Shown here one piece after another: positions 16,101-23,845 of a DNA stretch of 64,000 bases. The position numbers and the translations under genes are program-made. Within the stretch, counting starts at the first letter, position 1. Each line of letters begins with the position of its first letter. This stretch comes from an uncultured Lachnospiraceae bacterium (lineage in GTDB: Bacteria > Bacillota > Clostridia > Lachnospirales > Lachnospiraceae). The DNA lies in the NCBI GenBank assembly GCA_910584205.1, contig CAJUAA010000014.1:18633-82632 (forward strand), given 5' to 3'. The notes beneath the pieces were generated by a model that had not been told where the DNA came from, did not search any database, and worked only from the letters and a program-made list of their open reading frames with translations.

Positions 16101-17579
16101 GCGGCGGGAGACCTGGAGAACCTGCGGCTGCGCTACCGTCTGGAGCCGGAAGCCTGGAAGGGGCTGCCCTGCAACGCGAAGGAAGAATCTCATCAGGAGA
16201 CGCTTCTGGAGGACTGCAGGCGGAAGCAGGACCGGAAACGGGAACTTTTGACCGAGGAGGTGAAAACCATCGCCGCCCTGGAGCAGCAGAAAAAGGACTG
16301 TGTAAGGCGGATGCAGGAGGCGTGCGGGAAAGAGGAGCCGCTTCCGAAGCAGGAAATACAGGATCAGGATTTCGACGCCCGGAAAAAGGAACTGGAATAT
16401 CAGAGAAAAGAACTGCGCAGACAGGAGGAGAAGCTGAAGGAGCGCCTGCAGGGCTATGGGGAAAATCTGACGGCGCTCTCCGAATACCGTGATTTTCCGC
16501 TGGGCGAACCGGTGGTATGGGAGCAGGACCTGTCAGAGATGGACCGGGAGGAACTGCGGAATTTCCAGGGGATCCGGATTCGGGATTACCGCAGAAGCAC
16601 CGAGGAGAGGCAGCGGGCAAGGAGCAGGCTGTTCGAGGCGCTGAACCGGGTGGTGCGCATGGAGGCCTTTCAGGAGGATTTCTACCGGAAACCGCTGGAA
16701 GCCATGCTGGAACTGACCGACGAGGCGGGGCAGGTACTGCGGCAGCTGGCCACGACGCTTCAGTCCTATGAAAGCCTGATGGAGAAGCTGGAGGTGGATA
16801 TTTCTCTGGTGGAAAAAGAAAAGGAGAAAATTGTGGAGCTTCTGGAGGACTATGTGAAGGAAGTCCACCAGAATATGGACCGCATCGACGCCAACTCCAC
16901 CATCACCATCCGGGAGCGGCCGGTGAAGATGCTGAAGATCCAGCTGCCGTCCTGGGAGGAAAATGAGAATCTTTATCATCTGAAGCTTCAGGACATGATC
17001 GACGAGGTGACGAAAAAGGGACTGCAGATTCTGGCGAAGAACGGGAACGCCCAGGAGTATTTCGGGACCCAGCTGACGACGAAAAACCTGTACGACGCGG
17101 TGATCGGCATCGGGAACGTGCAGATCCGCCTTTACAAGATCGAGGCCCAGCGGGAATATCCCATCACCTGGGCGGAGGTGGCGAAAAACTCCGGCGGCGA
17201 AGGCTTCCTGTCCGCCTTCGTGATCCTGTCCAGCCTGCTTTATTATATGAGAAAGGATGAGACGGACCTCTTCGCCGACCGGAATGAGGGCAAGGTGCTC
17301 CTGATGGACAATCCATTTGCCCAGACCAACGCGGCGCACCTTTTGAAGCCGTTGATGGAGGTGGCGAAAAAGACCAACACCCAGCTCATCTGCCTGACCG
17401 GCCTGGGCGGCGAGTCCATCTACAGCCGGTTTGACAATATCTACGTGCTGAATCTGATCGCCGCGCGTTTAAGGGGCGGGATGCAGTATCTGCGGGCGGA
17501 GCACCTGCGGGGAAACGAGCCGGAGACCATGGTCCTGTCTCAGATCCAGGTGATGGAGCAGCAGGAGCTGATCTTCTGA
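13173..17579 (+). CDS. jetC: Wadjet SMC-like ATPase JetC
   Basis: A 1468-residue SMC/MukB-like ATPase, the loop-extruding motor of Wadjet. Walker A NGGGKS is at residues 39-44. Very long coiled coils occupy about 230-1150, with a hinge/central globular part around 640-760. The C-terminal head has the signature NSGGEGFLSAFV and a Walker B-like LLMDNPFAQTNA, the form usual in this MukB/JetC branch rather than the SMC DE. Ends and motifs are intact. A short imperfect copy of its last codons follows at 17614. Confidence 0.9.
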   Translation: MSKINAVRLINVNYNNNAIRVSDETFHFHGESTLLSLRNGGGKSVLVQMMTAPFVHKRYRDAKDRPFENYFTTNRPSFILVEWVLDQGAGYVLTGMMVRRNQDSETDSSEALDVVTLVSEYREPCLQDIHHLPVVEKGAKEMVLKNFTACRQMFDSWKKDGSLRFFCYDCTNPAQSRQYFDKLMEYQINYKEWESIIKKVNLKESGLSELFSDCRDEKGLVEKWFLDAVESRLNRERNRMKEFQSLLEKYVAQYQDNQVKIRRRDTIRLFREEAVSIREEAEQYEAREQAEKEQMHLLARLIEELGRLKAAAEDGHQAVLGQMDALLERIARIEYEKLSGEFYGLEEKLRYHMSNRDMIEAEQDALRREAEEMEQKLHLLACARQQEYVSQIRAELLEIRQRIEVSRQEEEKLAPERDQLGRTLYGHYKRMHAQTEDALRKNREQYEEFAEQASAEKEKLAGYEQSLREEASRQGALKSRVESYDRQEEQYNRTYGEQLARNILGEYEPGTLDIRKRTSEKELEDCVRTRQRKKKQQESAQERQKGLERSLQKLYTEQARKGMQKEQQEQVQKEYQEELKARGVVLQYLGLPEDVLFDTEEILQASGRKLKELDGVLQNLRREEEQLKKEYRQLTEGRTLELSEALEAELLNLGMPIVYGMEWLQKNGYTEEENRTLVHSHPFLPYALILSRKELDKLVRHTGEVYTSFPVPIVVREELEERPSEKAEGILHLPGVHFYLLFNENLLNEEKLRLLVEEKDLEIRKKQEAVGIRKKEYDEYYGRQELVRNQSVSRERYEENEACLETLSRELLDLEARIRSGREEEKLLEQELKLLEKELHDSGKELDRLQRRKADLEQLCRDYGQYEQNRQELERCGRAIRRLEERKALAQSSLEKLAQKQRTLDLEASRLEEESRKQREKQRLYETYAREEEPPWTGQEDVELMEARYLAITGSMSQKLQDMEAQENRTAEKYESAAGDLENLRLRYRLEPEAWKGLPCNAKEESHQETLLEDCRRKQDRKRELLTEEVKTIAALEQQKKDCVRRMQEACGKEEPLPKQEIQDQDFDARKKELEYQRKELRRQEEKLKERLQGYGENLTALSEYRDFPLGEPVVWEQDLSEMDREELRNFQGIRIRDYRRSTEERQRARSRLFEALNRVVRMEAFQEDFYRKPLEAMLELTDEAGQVLRQLATTLQSYESLMEKLEVDISLVEKEKEKIVELLEDYVKEVHQNMDRIDANSTITIRERPVKMLKIQLPSWEENENLYHLKLQDMIDEVTKKGLQILAKNGNAQEYFGTQLTTKNLYDAVIGIGNVQIRLYKIEAQREYPITWAEVAKNSGGEGFLSAFVILSSLLYYMRKDETDLFADRNEGKVLLMDNPFAQTNAAHLLKPLMEVAKKTNTQLICLTGLGGESIYSRFDNIYVLNLIAARLRGGMQYLRAEHLRGNEPETMVLSQIQVMEQQELIF

Positions 17580-17654
17580 TCCGGCCGGGCGCAGGCTGGA
17601 TCGGACGCCTTTTCAGGTGACGGAGCAGCAGGGGCTGGTGTTCTGACCCGGCCG
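17547..17654 (+). repeat. Imperfect tandem copy of the jetC 3' end plus GC hairpin
   Basis: The 41 bases 17547-17587, covering the last codons and stop of jetC, recur at 17614-17654 with 5 mismatches. The second copy is non-coding. Its end forms a hairpin, CCGGCCG (17648-17654) and CGGCCGG (17659-17665) with a TCAT loop, in line with an old local duplication. Confidence 0.6.
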
Positions 17655-17768
17655 TCATCGGCCGGTCCGGACATCCTTCGAAGGCGGCAGAACCATAACA
17701 AGAAACAATTTTACAAAAGAGGAACACTGCGGCAGCGCAGTAAAAATACAGCGGAGGTCTGAACATCT

Positions 17769-20381
17769 ATGACTGCAAATGAAAAACATATGGCCCAGCT
17801 TCAGTTTTTGTTTACGCCGGAGGGGTTTCTGGTGGATCCGTCCGTACAGGATCTGAAACCAAAGCATCAGAAGCTGAAGGAACGGTTTGAACAGGATAAA
17901 TTCGGCGCGCTCTATGAGGCGGGGCTGGAAGAAAAGCCGGAGGATTTAAGCGCGTCCGCGTTCTTCCTTTTTCTGGTGGCGGACACATTTTTCCGGGTGC
18001 TGACCGGCCTGCCGGAGCTGGAGGTGGCCAGGGAGGACGTGAAAACAGAGCCGTCGGAGGAAGTCTGCCAGCAGCTTCTGGACGCGGTTCCTTTTGTGAT
18101 CGGTTCCGAGCATCTGAATAAAAAATGGATCCGCCGCGTATTTGGGAAGCTTTCCGACATTTTTCGGGAGGAGATCCGCGCCTGCGACGGGACGGTCGCC
18201 ATGTATCTGGCGGAGAAAAGCCAGCATCTGAGAGTGCCGGAACGGATTTTCTTCCATCTGGTGGAGAGCAAAGAGGAAGCGTATCCCTTTGCGTTTCTGG
18301 CCACCTACGCCACCCGGCGGGAAAACGGAAAGATCCGGCACATGCCGCTGAAATACGCGCTGGTGGAGTACAAGGACAACAGGGAAAAGCTTTTGAACCT
18401 GCTGTCCTGCCTGAATCAGGCCGCGGAGGTGTCAGAGCTGATCTCCGGCTTTGTGGAGAGCGGGGAACTGTTCCATCCGCTTCGGCTGACCTCCGGCGAG
18501 GCGTATGAATTTTTGAAGCAGACGGAGGAGATCGAGCGGACCGGGATTCTGTGCCGGATTCCCAACTGGTGGAAGAAAAAGGCGGCGTCCGTCTCCATGT
18601 CCGTCAGCCTGGGGGAGGAGAGGCCCGCCATGCTGGGATTCGACACGCTGGTCTCCATGCGCCCGAAACTTATGGTGGACGGCCAGCAGCTGACGGAGGA
18701 GGATGTCCGGAACCTGCTGGCTCAGACCGAGGGCCTGGCATTTCTGAAAGGAAAATGGGTGGAGGTAAACCACGAGAAGCTGAAAAAGCTTCTGGCGGAG
18801 ATGGAGGAGTGCCAGGGAGAGCTGACGCTGATGGAAGCGCTGAAGCTGGAGCTTGGCACCTCCAGAGAGACCGGGGACCTGGGTCCGGTGGTCACCAACG
18901 GCGCATGGCTTTCCTCGCTTTTGCAGAGTCTCCGGAGTCCCGGAAGGATCCGGAAGCTGGCGGTGCCGAAAAGTTTTCAGGCGACCCTGCGCCCTTATCA
19001 GAAAAACGGCTATACCTGGCTGAACTATATGAACGAACTGGGCTTTGGGGCCTGCCTGGCGGATGACATGGGCCTTGGGAAGACCGTGCAGGTGCTGGCG
19101 TATCTGGAACGGCTCCGGGCGAAGGAGAAGCATGCGCGGGTGCTGCTGGTCGTCCCGGCCTCTCTGGTGGGCAACTGGCAGAAGGAGGCGCAGAAATTCG
19201 CGCCCGCCATGGAATATCTGGTGCTGCACGGGAAGACGTCCGCCGCTCTGGAGCAGATGCTGAAGGAGCAGCCGGTATTTCTCACCATCACCACCTACGG
19301 GATGGCGTCTCGGATTGGGGCTCTGCAGGAGATTCCGTGGACGTCCGTCATTCTGGACGAGGCGCAGGCCATCAAAAATCCGGCGACGAAACAGACGAAG
19401 GAGATCAAAAAGCTTTCCTCCGGCATGCGGATCGCCATGACCGGCACGCCCATTGAAAATGACCTGACCAATCTGTGGTCCCTGTTTGATTTTCTCAATC
19501 AGGGCCTTCTGGGCACACCGAAGGAATTTCATGAATACTGTAAAAATTTAAGCGCCCATCCGGAGGGCTATGCGAAGCTGAAGGCCATGGTGGCTCCGTT
19601 CATGCTGCGCAGGGTAAAGACGGACAAAAAGGTCATTGCGGACCTGCCGGAGAAGCTGGAAAAGATCGACTATGTCACCATGTCCCGCAAACAGGTGGTG
19701 CTGTACCGCAGAGTAGTGTCGGAGCTGGAGCAGACGCTGGGAGAAGTGGACGGCATGAAGCGCCGGGGGCTGGTGCTGGCGACGATCACGAGGCTGAAGC
19801 AGATCTGCAACCATCCGGACCAGTATCTGGGGCAGCAGGCGTTTCTGGAATCCGAGAGCGGGAAGCTTCAGATGCTGCGGGAGATCTGCGGAACCATCTA
19901 TGAAAAACGGGAACGGGTGCTGGTCTTTACCCAGTTCAAGGAGATTACGGAACAGCTGGCGGATTTCCTGACGGAGATCTTTCACGCAAAGGGGTATGTG
20001 CTCCATGGGGGAACGAGAGCGGCGAAGCGGACCGAGATGGTGGAGGCTTTTCAGGGAGAAGACTATGTGCCGTTTATTGTCCTGTCGGTCAAGGCGGGAG
20101 GAACCGGTCTGAATCTGACGAAGGCCAGCCATGTGATCCATTTTGACCGCTGGTGGAATCCGGCGGTGGAAAATCAGGCCACAGACCGGGCGTTCCGCAT
20201 CGGCCAGACGAAAAACGTCATGGTGCACAAGCTGGTGTGCCAGGGAACCATAGAGGAAAAGATCGACGCCATGATCGAGTCGAAGAAGGAACTGGCGGAA
20301 AACGTGATCGGTTCCGGCGGCGAAAAATGGATCACGGAGCTGGGCAACGAGGAACTGATGTCGCTGTTCCGCCTGAGTTAG
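17769..20381 (+). CDS. SNF2-family DNA helicase/translocase (YwqA-like)
   Basis: An 870-residue SNF2 protein. A family-specific N-terminal region spans 1 to about 400. A SNF2 ATPase core follows, with Walker A DMGLGKT (Lys438) and a DEAQ box at 530-533. A second RecA-like domain has VLVFTQFKE and the motif WWNPAVENQATDRAFRIGQ. These motors translocate on duplex DNA and remodel bound proteins. The neighbour at 20399 is a SWIM protein, the same pairing as Bacillus YwqA/YwqB. It lies about 190 bases behind Wadjet, so a link to defence is possible but unproven. Confidence 0.9.
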   Translation: MTANEKHMAQLQFLFTPEGFLVDPSVQDLKPKHQKLKERFEQDKFGALYEAGLEEKPEDLSASAFFLFLVADTFFRVLTGLPELEVAREDVKTEPSEEVCQQLLDAVPFVIGSEHLNKKWIRRVFGKLSDIFREEIRACDGTVAMYLAEKSQHLRVPERIFFHLVESKEEAYPFAFLATYATRRENGKIRHMPLKYALVEYKDNREKLLNLLSCLNQAAEVSELISGFVESGELFHPLRLTSGEAYEFLKQTEEIERTGILCRIPNWWKKKAASVSMSVSLGEERPAMLGFDTLVSMRPKLMVDGQQLTEEDVRNLLAQTEGLAFLKGKWVEVNHEKLKKLLAEMEECQGELTLMEALKLELGTSRETGDLGPVVTNGAWLSSLLQSLRSPGRIRKLAVPKSFQATLRPYQKNGYTWLNYMNELGFGACLADDMGLGKTVQVLAYLERLRAKEKHARVLLVVPASLVGNWQKEAQKFAPAMEYLVLHGKTSAALEQMLKEQPVFLTITTYGMASRIGALQEIPWTSVILDEAQAIKNPATKQTKEIKKLSSGMRIAMTGTPIENDLTNLWSLFDFLNQGLLGTPKEFHEYCKNLSAHPEGYAKLKAMVAPFMLRRVKTDKKVIADLPEKLEKIDYVTMSRKQVVLYRRVVSELEQTLGEVDGMKRRGLVLATITRLKQICNHPDQYLGQQAFLESESGKLQMLREICGTIYEKRERVLVFTQFKEITEQLADFLTEIFHAKGYVLHGGTRAAKRTEMVEAFQGEDYVPFIVLSVKAGGTGLNLTKASHVIHFDRWWNPAVENQATDRAFRIGQTKNVMVHKLVCQGTIEEKIDAMIESKKELAENVIGSGGEKWITELGNEELMSLFRLS

Positions 20382-20398
20382 AGACGAGGAGGCAGAAT

Positions 20399-21127
20399 AT
20401 GGGAAGATACTGGAATGATACATCCTTTTACAGCCAGCCCACCACATCCGAGCTTCAGAAGAAATCCGCGGAGAGCCGGAGAAAGGCAAAGAAGGGCGGC
20501 AAGGTGCTGGAACCGGTGGTCATCAAGGGGCGGGCCATCGTAAATAACTGGTGGGGCAGGGCGTGGTGCGACAATCTGGAGCAGTACGCTGATTATGAAA
20601 GCCGTCTGGACCGGGGCAAACGCTATGTCCGGACCGGTTCCGTCATCGACCTGAAGATCCAGAAAGGGAAAATACAGGCGAGAGTACAGGGAACCAGAAA
20701 GACGCCCTACAAGGTCGAGATCCGGATCAGCCCCCTGTCCGAGGAAAAATGTCAGGCAGTTATAGAGAAATGCGGCAGGAAGCTTCAGAATCTGGAGGCG
20801 CTCATATCCGGGGATTTTCCGGAGGATATGAAGGAGCTGTTTCAGGGGAAGGACGGGTTGTTCCCGGCTCCCAGAGAGATCAGCTTCAGCTGCAGCTGTC
20901 CGGACTGGGCGCTCATGTGCAAGCATGTGGCCGCGGCGCTGTACGGCGTGGGCGCGCGCCTGGATGAGCAGCCCCTTCTGTTCTTCGAGCTGCGGGGCAT
21001 CGACGTGGGACGCTTTATCGACGTGACGCTGGCAGGCAAGGTGGACGCCATGCTGGCCAATGTGGACCGGCCCAGCAGCCGGATCATCGAGGGTGCGGAT
21101 ATGAAGGAGCTGTTCGGGGTGCTGTAA
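20399..21127 (+). CDS. SWIM zinc-finger protein (YwqB-like)
   Basis: A 242-residue protein with a SWIM zinc finger, CSCPDWALMCKH (CxC..CxH), near residues 164-175. SWIM fingers bind DNA or protein and often accompany SNF2 ATPases. It begins 17 bases after the SNF2 gene behind CGAGGAGGCAGAAT; the in-frame ATG at 20153 lies inside the SNF2 gene and is rejected. It is probably the obligate partner of that helicase. A small hairpin (21134-21149) without a T-run follows. Confidence 0.85.
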   Translation: MGRYWNDTSFYSQPTTSELQKKSAESRRKAKKGGKVLEPVVIKGRAIVNNWWGRAWCDNLEQYADYESRLDRGKRYVRTGSVIDLKIQKGKIQARVQGTRKTPYKVEIRISPLSEEKCQAVIEKCGRKLQNLEALISGDFPEDMKELFQGKDGLFPAPREISFSCSCPDWALMCKHVAAALYGVGARLDEQPLLFFELRGIDVGRFIDVTLAGKVDAMLANVDRPSSRIIEGADMKELFGVL

Positions 21128-21206
21128 AGCGGCGGAGCTTCAAAGCTCCAAATCTCGAAAGCACCGGGAGGCGGACGCGCGGTTTTAAAGGGAGGAAGAT
21201 TAGAAT

Positions 21207-21833
21207 ATGGGAAAAAAGATCAGAATTTTATGCTATGGAGATTCCAATACATTCGGCTACATTCCGGGAAGGGGCGGCAGATACAACCGTCATACCCGCT
21301 GGCCCGGACGGCTGCAGGAGCTTCTGGGCAGTGAATATCAGGTCATAGAAGAGGGCCTGTGCGGCAGGACGACCGCGTTTGAGGACATGACGGAGCCGGG
21401 CAGAAACGGTCTGGACCGGATCCGGGATGCGGTGGAACGAAGCCTGCCGCTGGATGTGCTGGTGATCATGCTGGGAAGCAACGACTGCAAGGCGCAGTTC
21501 GGGGCGTCCGCAGCGGAGATTGCCGGAGGGCTGGAACAGGTGGCAGCGCAGGCGCGGGGCGGCGAAGCCTCCGGTTTCCGCGTGCTGCTGGTCGCTCCGG
21601 CGGCCATGACGGACCGGGTCATGCACAGCGGCTTCGGATCGGAATTCGACCAGCGGTCGATAAAAGTCTCGAAGGAACTGGCGGAGGCGTACGAAGCGCT
21701 GGCGGGGAAGTGCGGATGCGATTTCCTGGACGGGTCAAAGGTGACGCAGGTCAGTGAGATCGACGGCCTGCACCTGGACGCAGAAGGGCATGGGAGGCTG
21801 GCGGAGGCGGTTGTAAAATATTTACAAAAATGA
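21207..21833 (+). CDS. SGNH/GDSL-family hydrolase (arylesterase-like)
   Basis: A 208-residue secretion-signal-free SGNH hydrolase. Block I CYGDSNTFG carries the nucleophile Ser near residue 12; block III is GSND (about 91-94). The C-terminal DGLHLDAEGH supplies Asp and His. Relatives act on esters such as acyl or aryl groups, but the substrate is unknown. GGGAGGAAG precedes the start. The end of the gene contains the promoter of the next, AT-rich operon. Confidence 0.85.
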   Translation: MGKKIRILCYGDSNTFGYIPGRGGRYNRHTRWPGRLQELLGSEYQVIEEGLCGRTTAFEDMTEPGRNGLDRIRDAVERSLPLDVLVIMLGSNDCKAQFGASAAEIAGGLEQVAAQARGGEASGFRVLLVAPAAMTDRVMHSGFGSEFDQRSIKVSKELAEAYEALAGKCGCDFLDGSKVTQVSEIDGLHLDAEGHGRLAEAVVKYLQK

Positions 21834-21839
21834 TATAAT
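21811..21839 (+). promoter_or_regulatory. Promoter and palindrome of the RloAB unit
   Basis: TTGTAA (21811-21816), a 17-base spacer, extended -10 TGATATAAT (TATAAT 21834-21839). The palindrome TTGTAAA-ATA-TTTACAA (21811-21827) covers the -35 and half the spacer, a natural repressor site. It lies inside the last codons of the hydrolase gene and marks the start of the AT-rich block. Confidence 0.65.
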
Positions 21840-21923
21840 AACAAGAAAAATAGATGCCATATAGATCATATTTGAATGAAAAGTGTAAAAAATAAAGAAA
21901 TAAAGTGAAAAGGGAGGTCTATT

Positions 21924-23150
21924 TTGCTTGTTCAATATTCAGTGGAAAATTACAAATCCATAAAAAATGAAATTATATTAAATTTTCGAGTGGATAAAAA
22001 ATATGAAGGAGACAGATGGGCGATCAGGGAGGAGGGAGTTCCGCCATTATATAAATGTCTGGGGCTGATCGGGCCCAATGCTTCCGGTAAAACCAACATC
22101 ATGAGATCTTTTCTTTTCGCGCTTAAATTTATTGTCAACACAATCGAAAGAAAAGAAAGCGCAAAAATAAAGATTGAACGATTTCAGCTCGATGAATCCT
22201 GCATGGAGGAACCGGCTTCTTTTGAATTTATATTTTATCAAAATAAGATAAAATATGTGTATGGCTTTTCCATGAACGAAGATGAAGTAGTGGAAGAATA
22301 TTTGCTGGGATATTTTTCTGCAAAGCCCAAAACATTGTTTGAAAGGCTGGAGGGGCAGCACTATGAATTCCGGGGAAATGATGTAAAGCTTCAAAAACAG
22401 ATTGCGGAAAAAACAAATTCCAACAGACTGTATATGCCGGTTGCAGCGGAGTGGGGGTACGAACCTTTGAAGACCGTATATGACTGGTTCCGCTTTGTTT
22501 CCAGACAGTATGAAAAATTTGATATCAGCAGTATGGTGGAGCAGCTTATTCAAAAGAAGGAGCGTAAAGAACTGCTGCTGTCAGAACTGCAGAAAGCAGA
22601 CTTTAATATTGTTGATATCTATGTAAAAAAACGGAGAATGAATGACAGAACACATGATCTTTTGCAGAAAATATTTTCAGAATTTGCAGGCGAAATGAGA
22701 GAAGTGGACATTCCTGATGTAAGGGCTGATGTAAGGCTTGTACATGAAAACAGGAAAGGAGAAAGACTGGACATAGAACTGGATGAGGATTCGGCCGGGA
22801 CTTCTGTAATCGTCCAGAATATTGTGGAACTTTTGAGCTTGAGTGAAAAAGGCGGATTGATGCTCGAAGATGAACTGGGTAAAGTATATCATACCAGATT
22901 GACGCAGCATTTTCTGGAGATCCTGAAGTCAGATACCGTAAATTGTGGGAATGCGCAGCTTCTCTTTACTTCGCACGACACAAAGATATTGAATCTGCTG
23001 AATCCGGATCAAATCTATCTGGTTGATAAAGAAGAAGATGGTGCAACCTGTGTGAAGCTCCTGGATGATTTTGCGATTCGGGAAAATGAAAATATTGAAC
23101 TGGGTTATCTCAAAGGAAGATATGGAAGTGTACCTTATATGAAAGGATAA
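21924..23150 (+). CDS. rloA: RloA/AbiLi-like AAA ATPase of an abortive-infection pair
   Basis: A 408-residue ABC/SMC-type AAA ATPase (AAA_15/21 class). Walker A GPNASGKT is at residues 50-57, Walker B region GGLMLEDELG near 311-320, and a switch histidine in LLFTSHD near 350. Such ATPases pair with RloB-type effectors (RloAB/AbiL) in phage defence. It starts with TTG behind AGGGAGGT. It is clearly more AT-rich than the preceding genes, suggesting transfer. Two bases separate it from the RloB gene. PARIS and Septu also use similar ATPases, but the partner's sequence here is RloB-like. Confidence 0.8.
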   Translation: MLVQYSVENYKSIKNEIILNFRVDKKYEGDRWAIREEGVPPLYKCLGLIGPNASGKTNIMRSFLFALKFIVNTIERKESAKIKIERFQLDESCMEEPASFEFIFYQNKIKYVYGFSMNEDEVVEEYLLGYFSAKPKTLFERLEGQHYEFRGNDVKLQKQIAEKTNSNRLYMPVAAEWGYEPLKTVYDWFRFVSRQYEKFDISSMVEQLIQKKERKELLLSELQKADFNIVDIYVKKRRMNDRTHDLLQKIFSEFAGEMREVDIPDVRADVRLVHENRKGERLDIELDEDSAGTSVIVQNIVELLSLSEKGGLMLEDELGKVYHTRLTQHFLEILKSDTVNCGNAQLLFTSHDTKILNLLNPDQIYLVDKEEDGATCVKLLDDFAIRENENIELGYLKGRYGSVPYMKG

Positions 23151-23152
23151 GC

Positions 23153-23809
23153 ATGAGAAAACGTAACAGGGGGAAGGAAGTAAAGGGGAAAAAGACAAAA
23201 GATAAACCCAAATGTACAATTTATATTTTTTGTGAAGGACAGACAGAACGCATCTATCTGGAACATTTTGAAAATAAAATTTATAATGTTTCAATAGTCC
23301 CTGTTGATACGAAGCATACAGATGCAGTTGGAATCGTGAAATTTGCAAAGTCGTACGTGAGCAAAATAGATATGGATCTGGAATTAGGAGACAGGGGATA
23401 CTGTGTTTTTGATTCTGATCCGGCATCGAATCCTGATATTAACGAAGCATTTGCAATCTTGAAAGACTGTGGTCACAAAGGTTTGTACTGTATATTCTCC
23501 AATCCGTCATTTGAAGTATGGTTTGCTTTGCATTTTGAAAATGCACCATATGGACTGAGTGCTGATAAGATGAAAAAACATGTGAAACGCCTGTTGAAGG
23601 ATAAATATCCAAATTATTCGGAGACTGTGGATATTTATGATTATCTGTTGGACAGGCAGGAGGAGGCATTGAAAAGGGCGGTACTGTTGCATCGTGCTCA
23701 GAAACAGGTGCATGAAACGGTTTATTCGCATCAATGTAATCCATATACGGATATATTTTTGTTTTTGGAATATATGAAAAAAATAAAAGGAAGCGGATGT
23801 ACAGTTTGA
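23153..23809 (+). CDS. rloB: RloB-family effector protein
   Basis: A 218-residue RloB-family protein. A basic N-terminus precedes CEGQTERIYLEHF (about 27-39), the family hallmark, and an acidic CVFDSDP motif near 85 follows. The fold is Toprim-like with acidic residues that could bind metal, which would fit a nuclease role in the RloA/RloB pair. It directly follows the ATPase gene and has similar AT-rich composition. How it is triggered and what it cleaves are not visible here. Confidence 0.8.
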   Translation: MRKRNRGKEVKGKKTKDKPKCTIYIFCEGQTERIYLEHFENKIYNVSIVPVDTKHTDAVGIVKFAKSYVSKIDMDLELGDRGYCVFDSDPASNPDINEAFAILKDCGHKGLYCIFSNPSFEVWFALHFENAPYGLSADKMKKHVKRLLKDKYPNYSETVDIYDYLLDRQEEALKRAVLLHRAQKQVHETVYSHQCNPYTDIFLFLEYMKKIKGSGCTV

Positions 23810-23845
23810 AAACCTGTTATTTTATGAAGAAGAGGGTGCACACGG

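Noticed and set aside
21924..23809. PARIS (AriA/AriB) or Septu identity for the ATPase/effector pair
   Set aside because: The second protein has the RloB-type CEGQTERIYLEHF start and no HNH or DUF4435 features.
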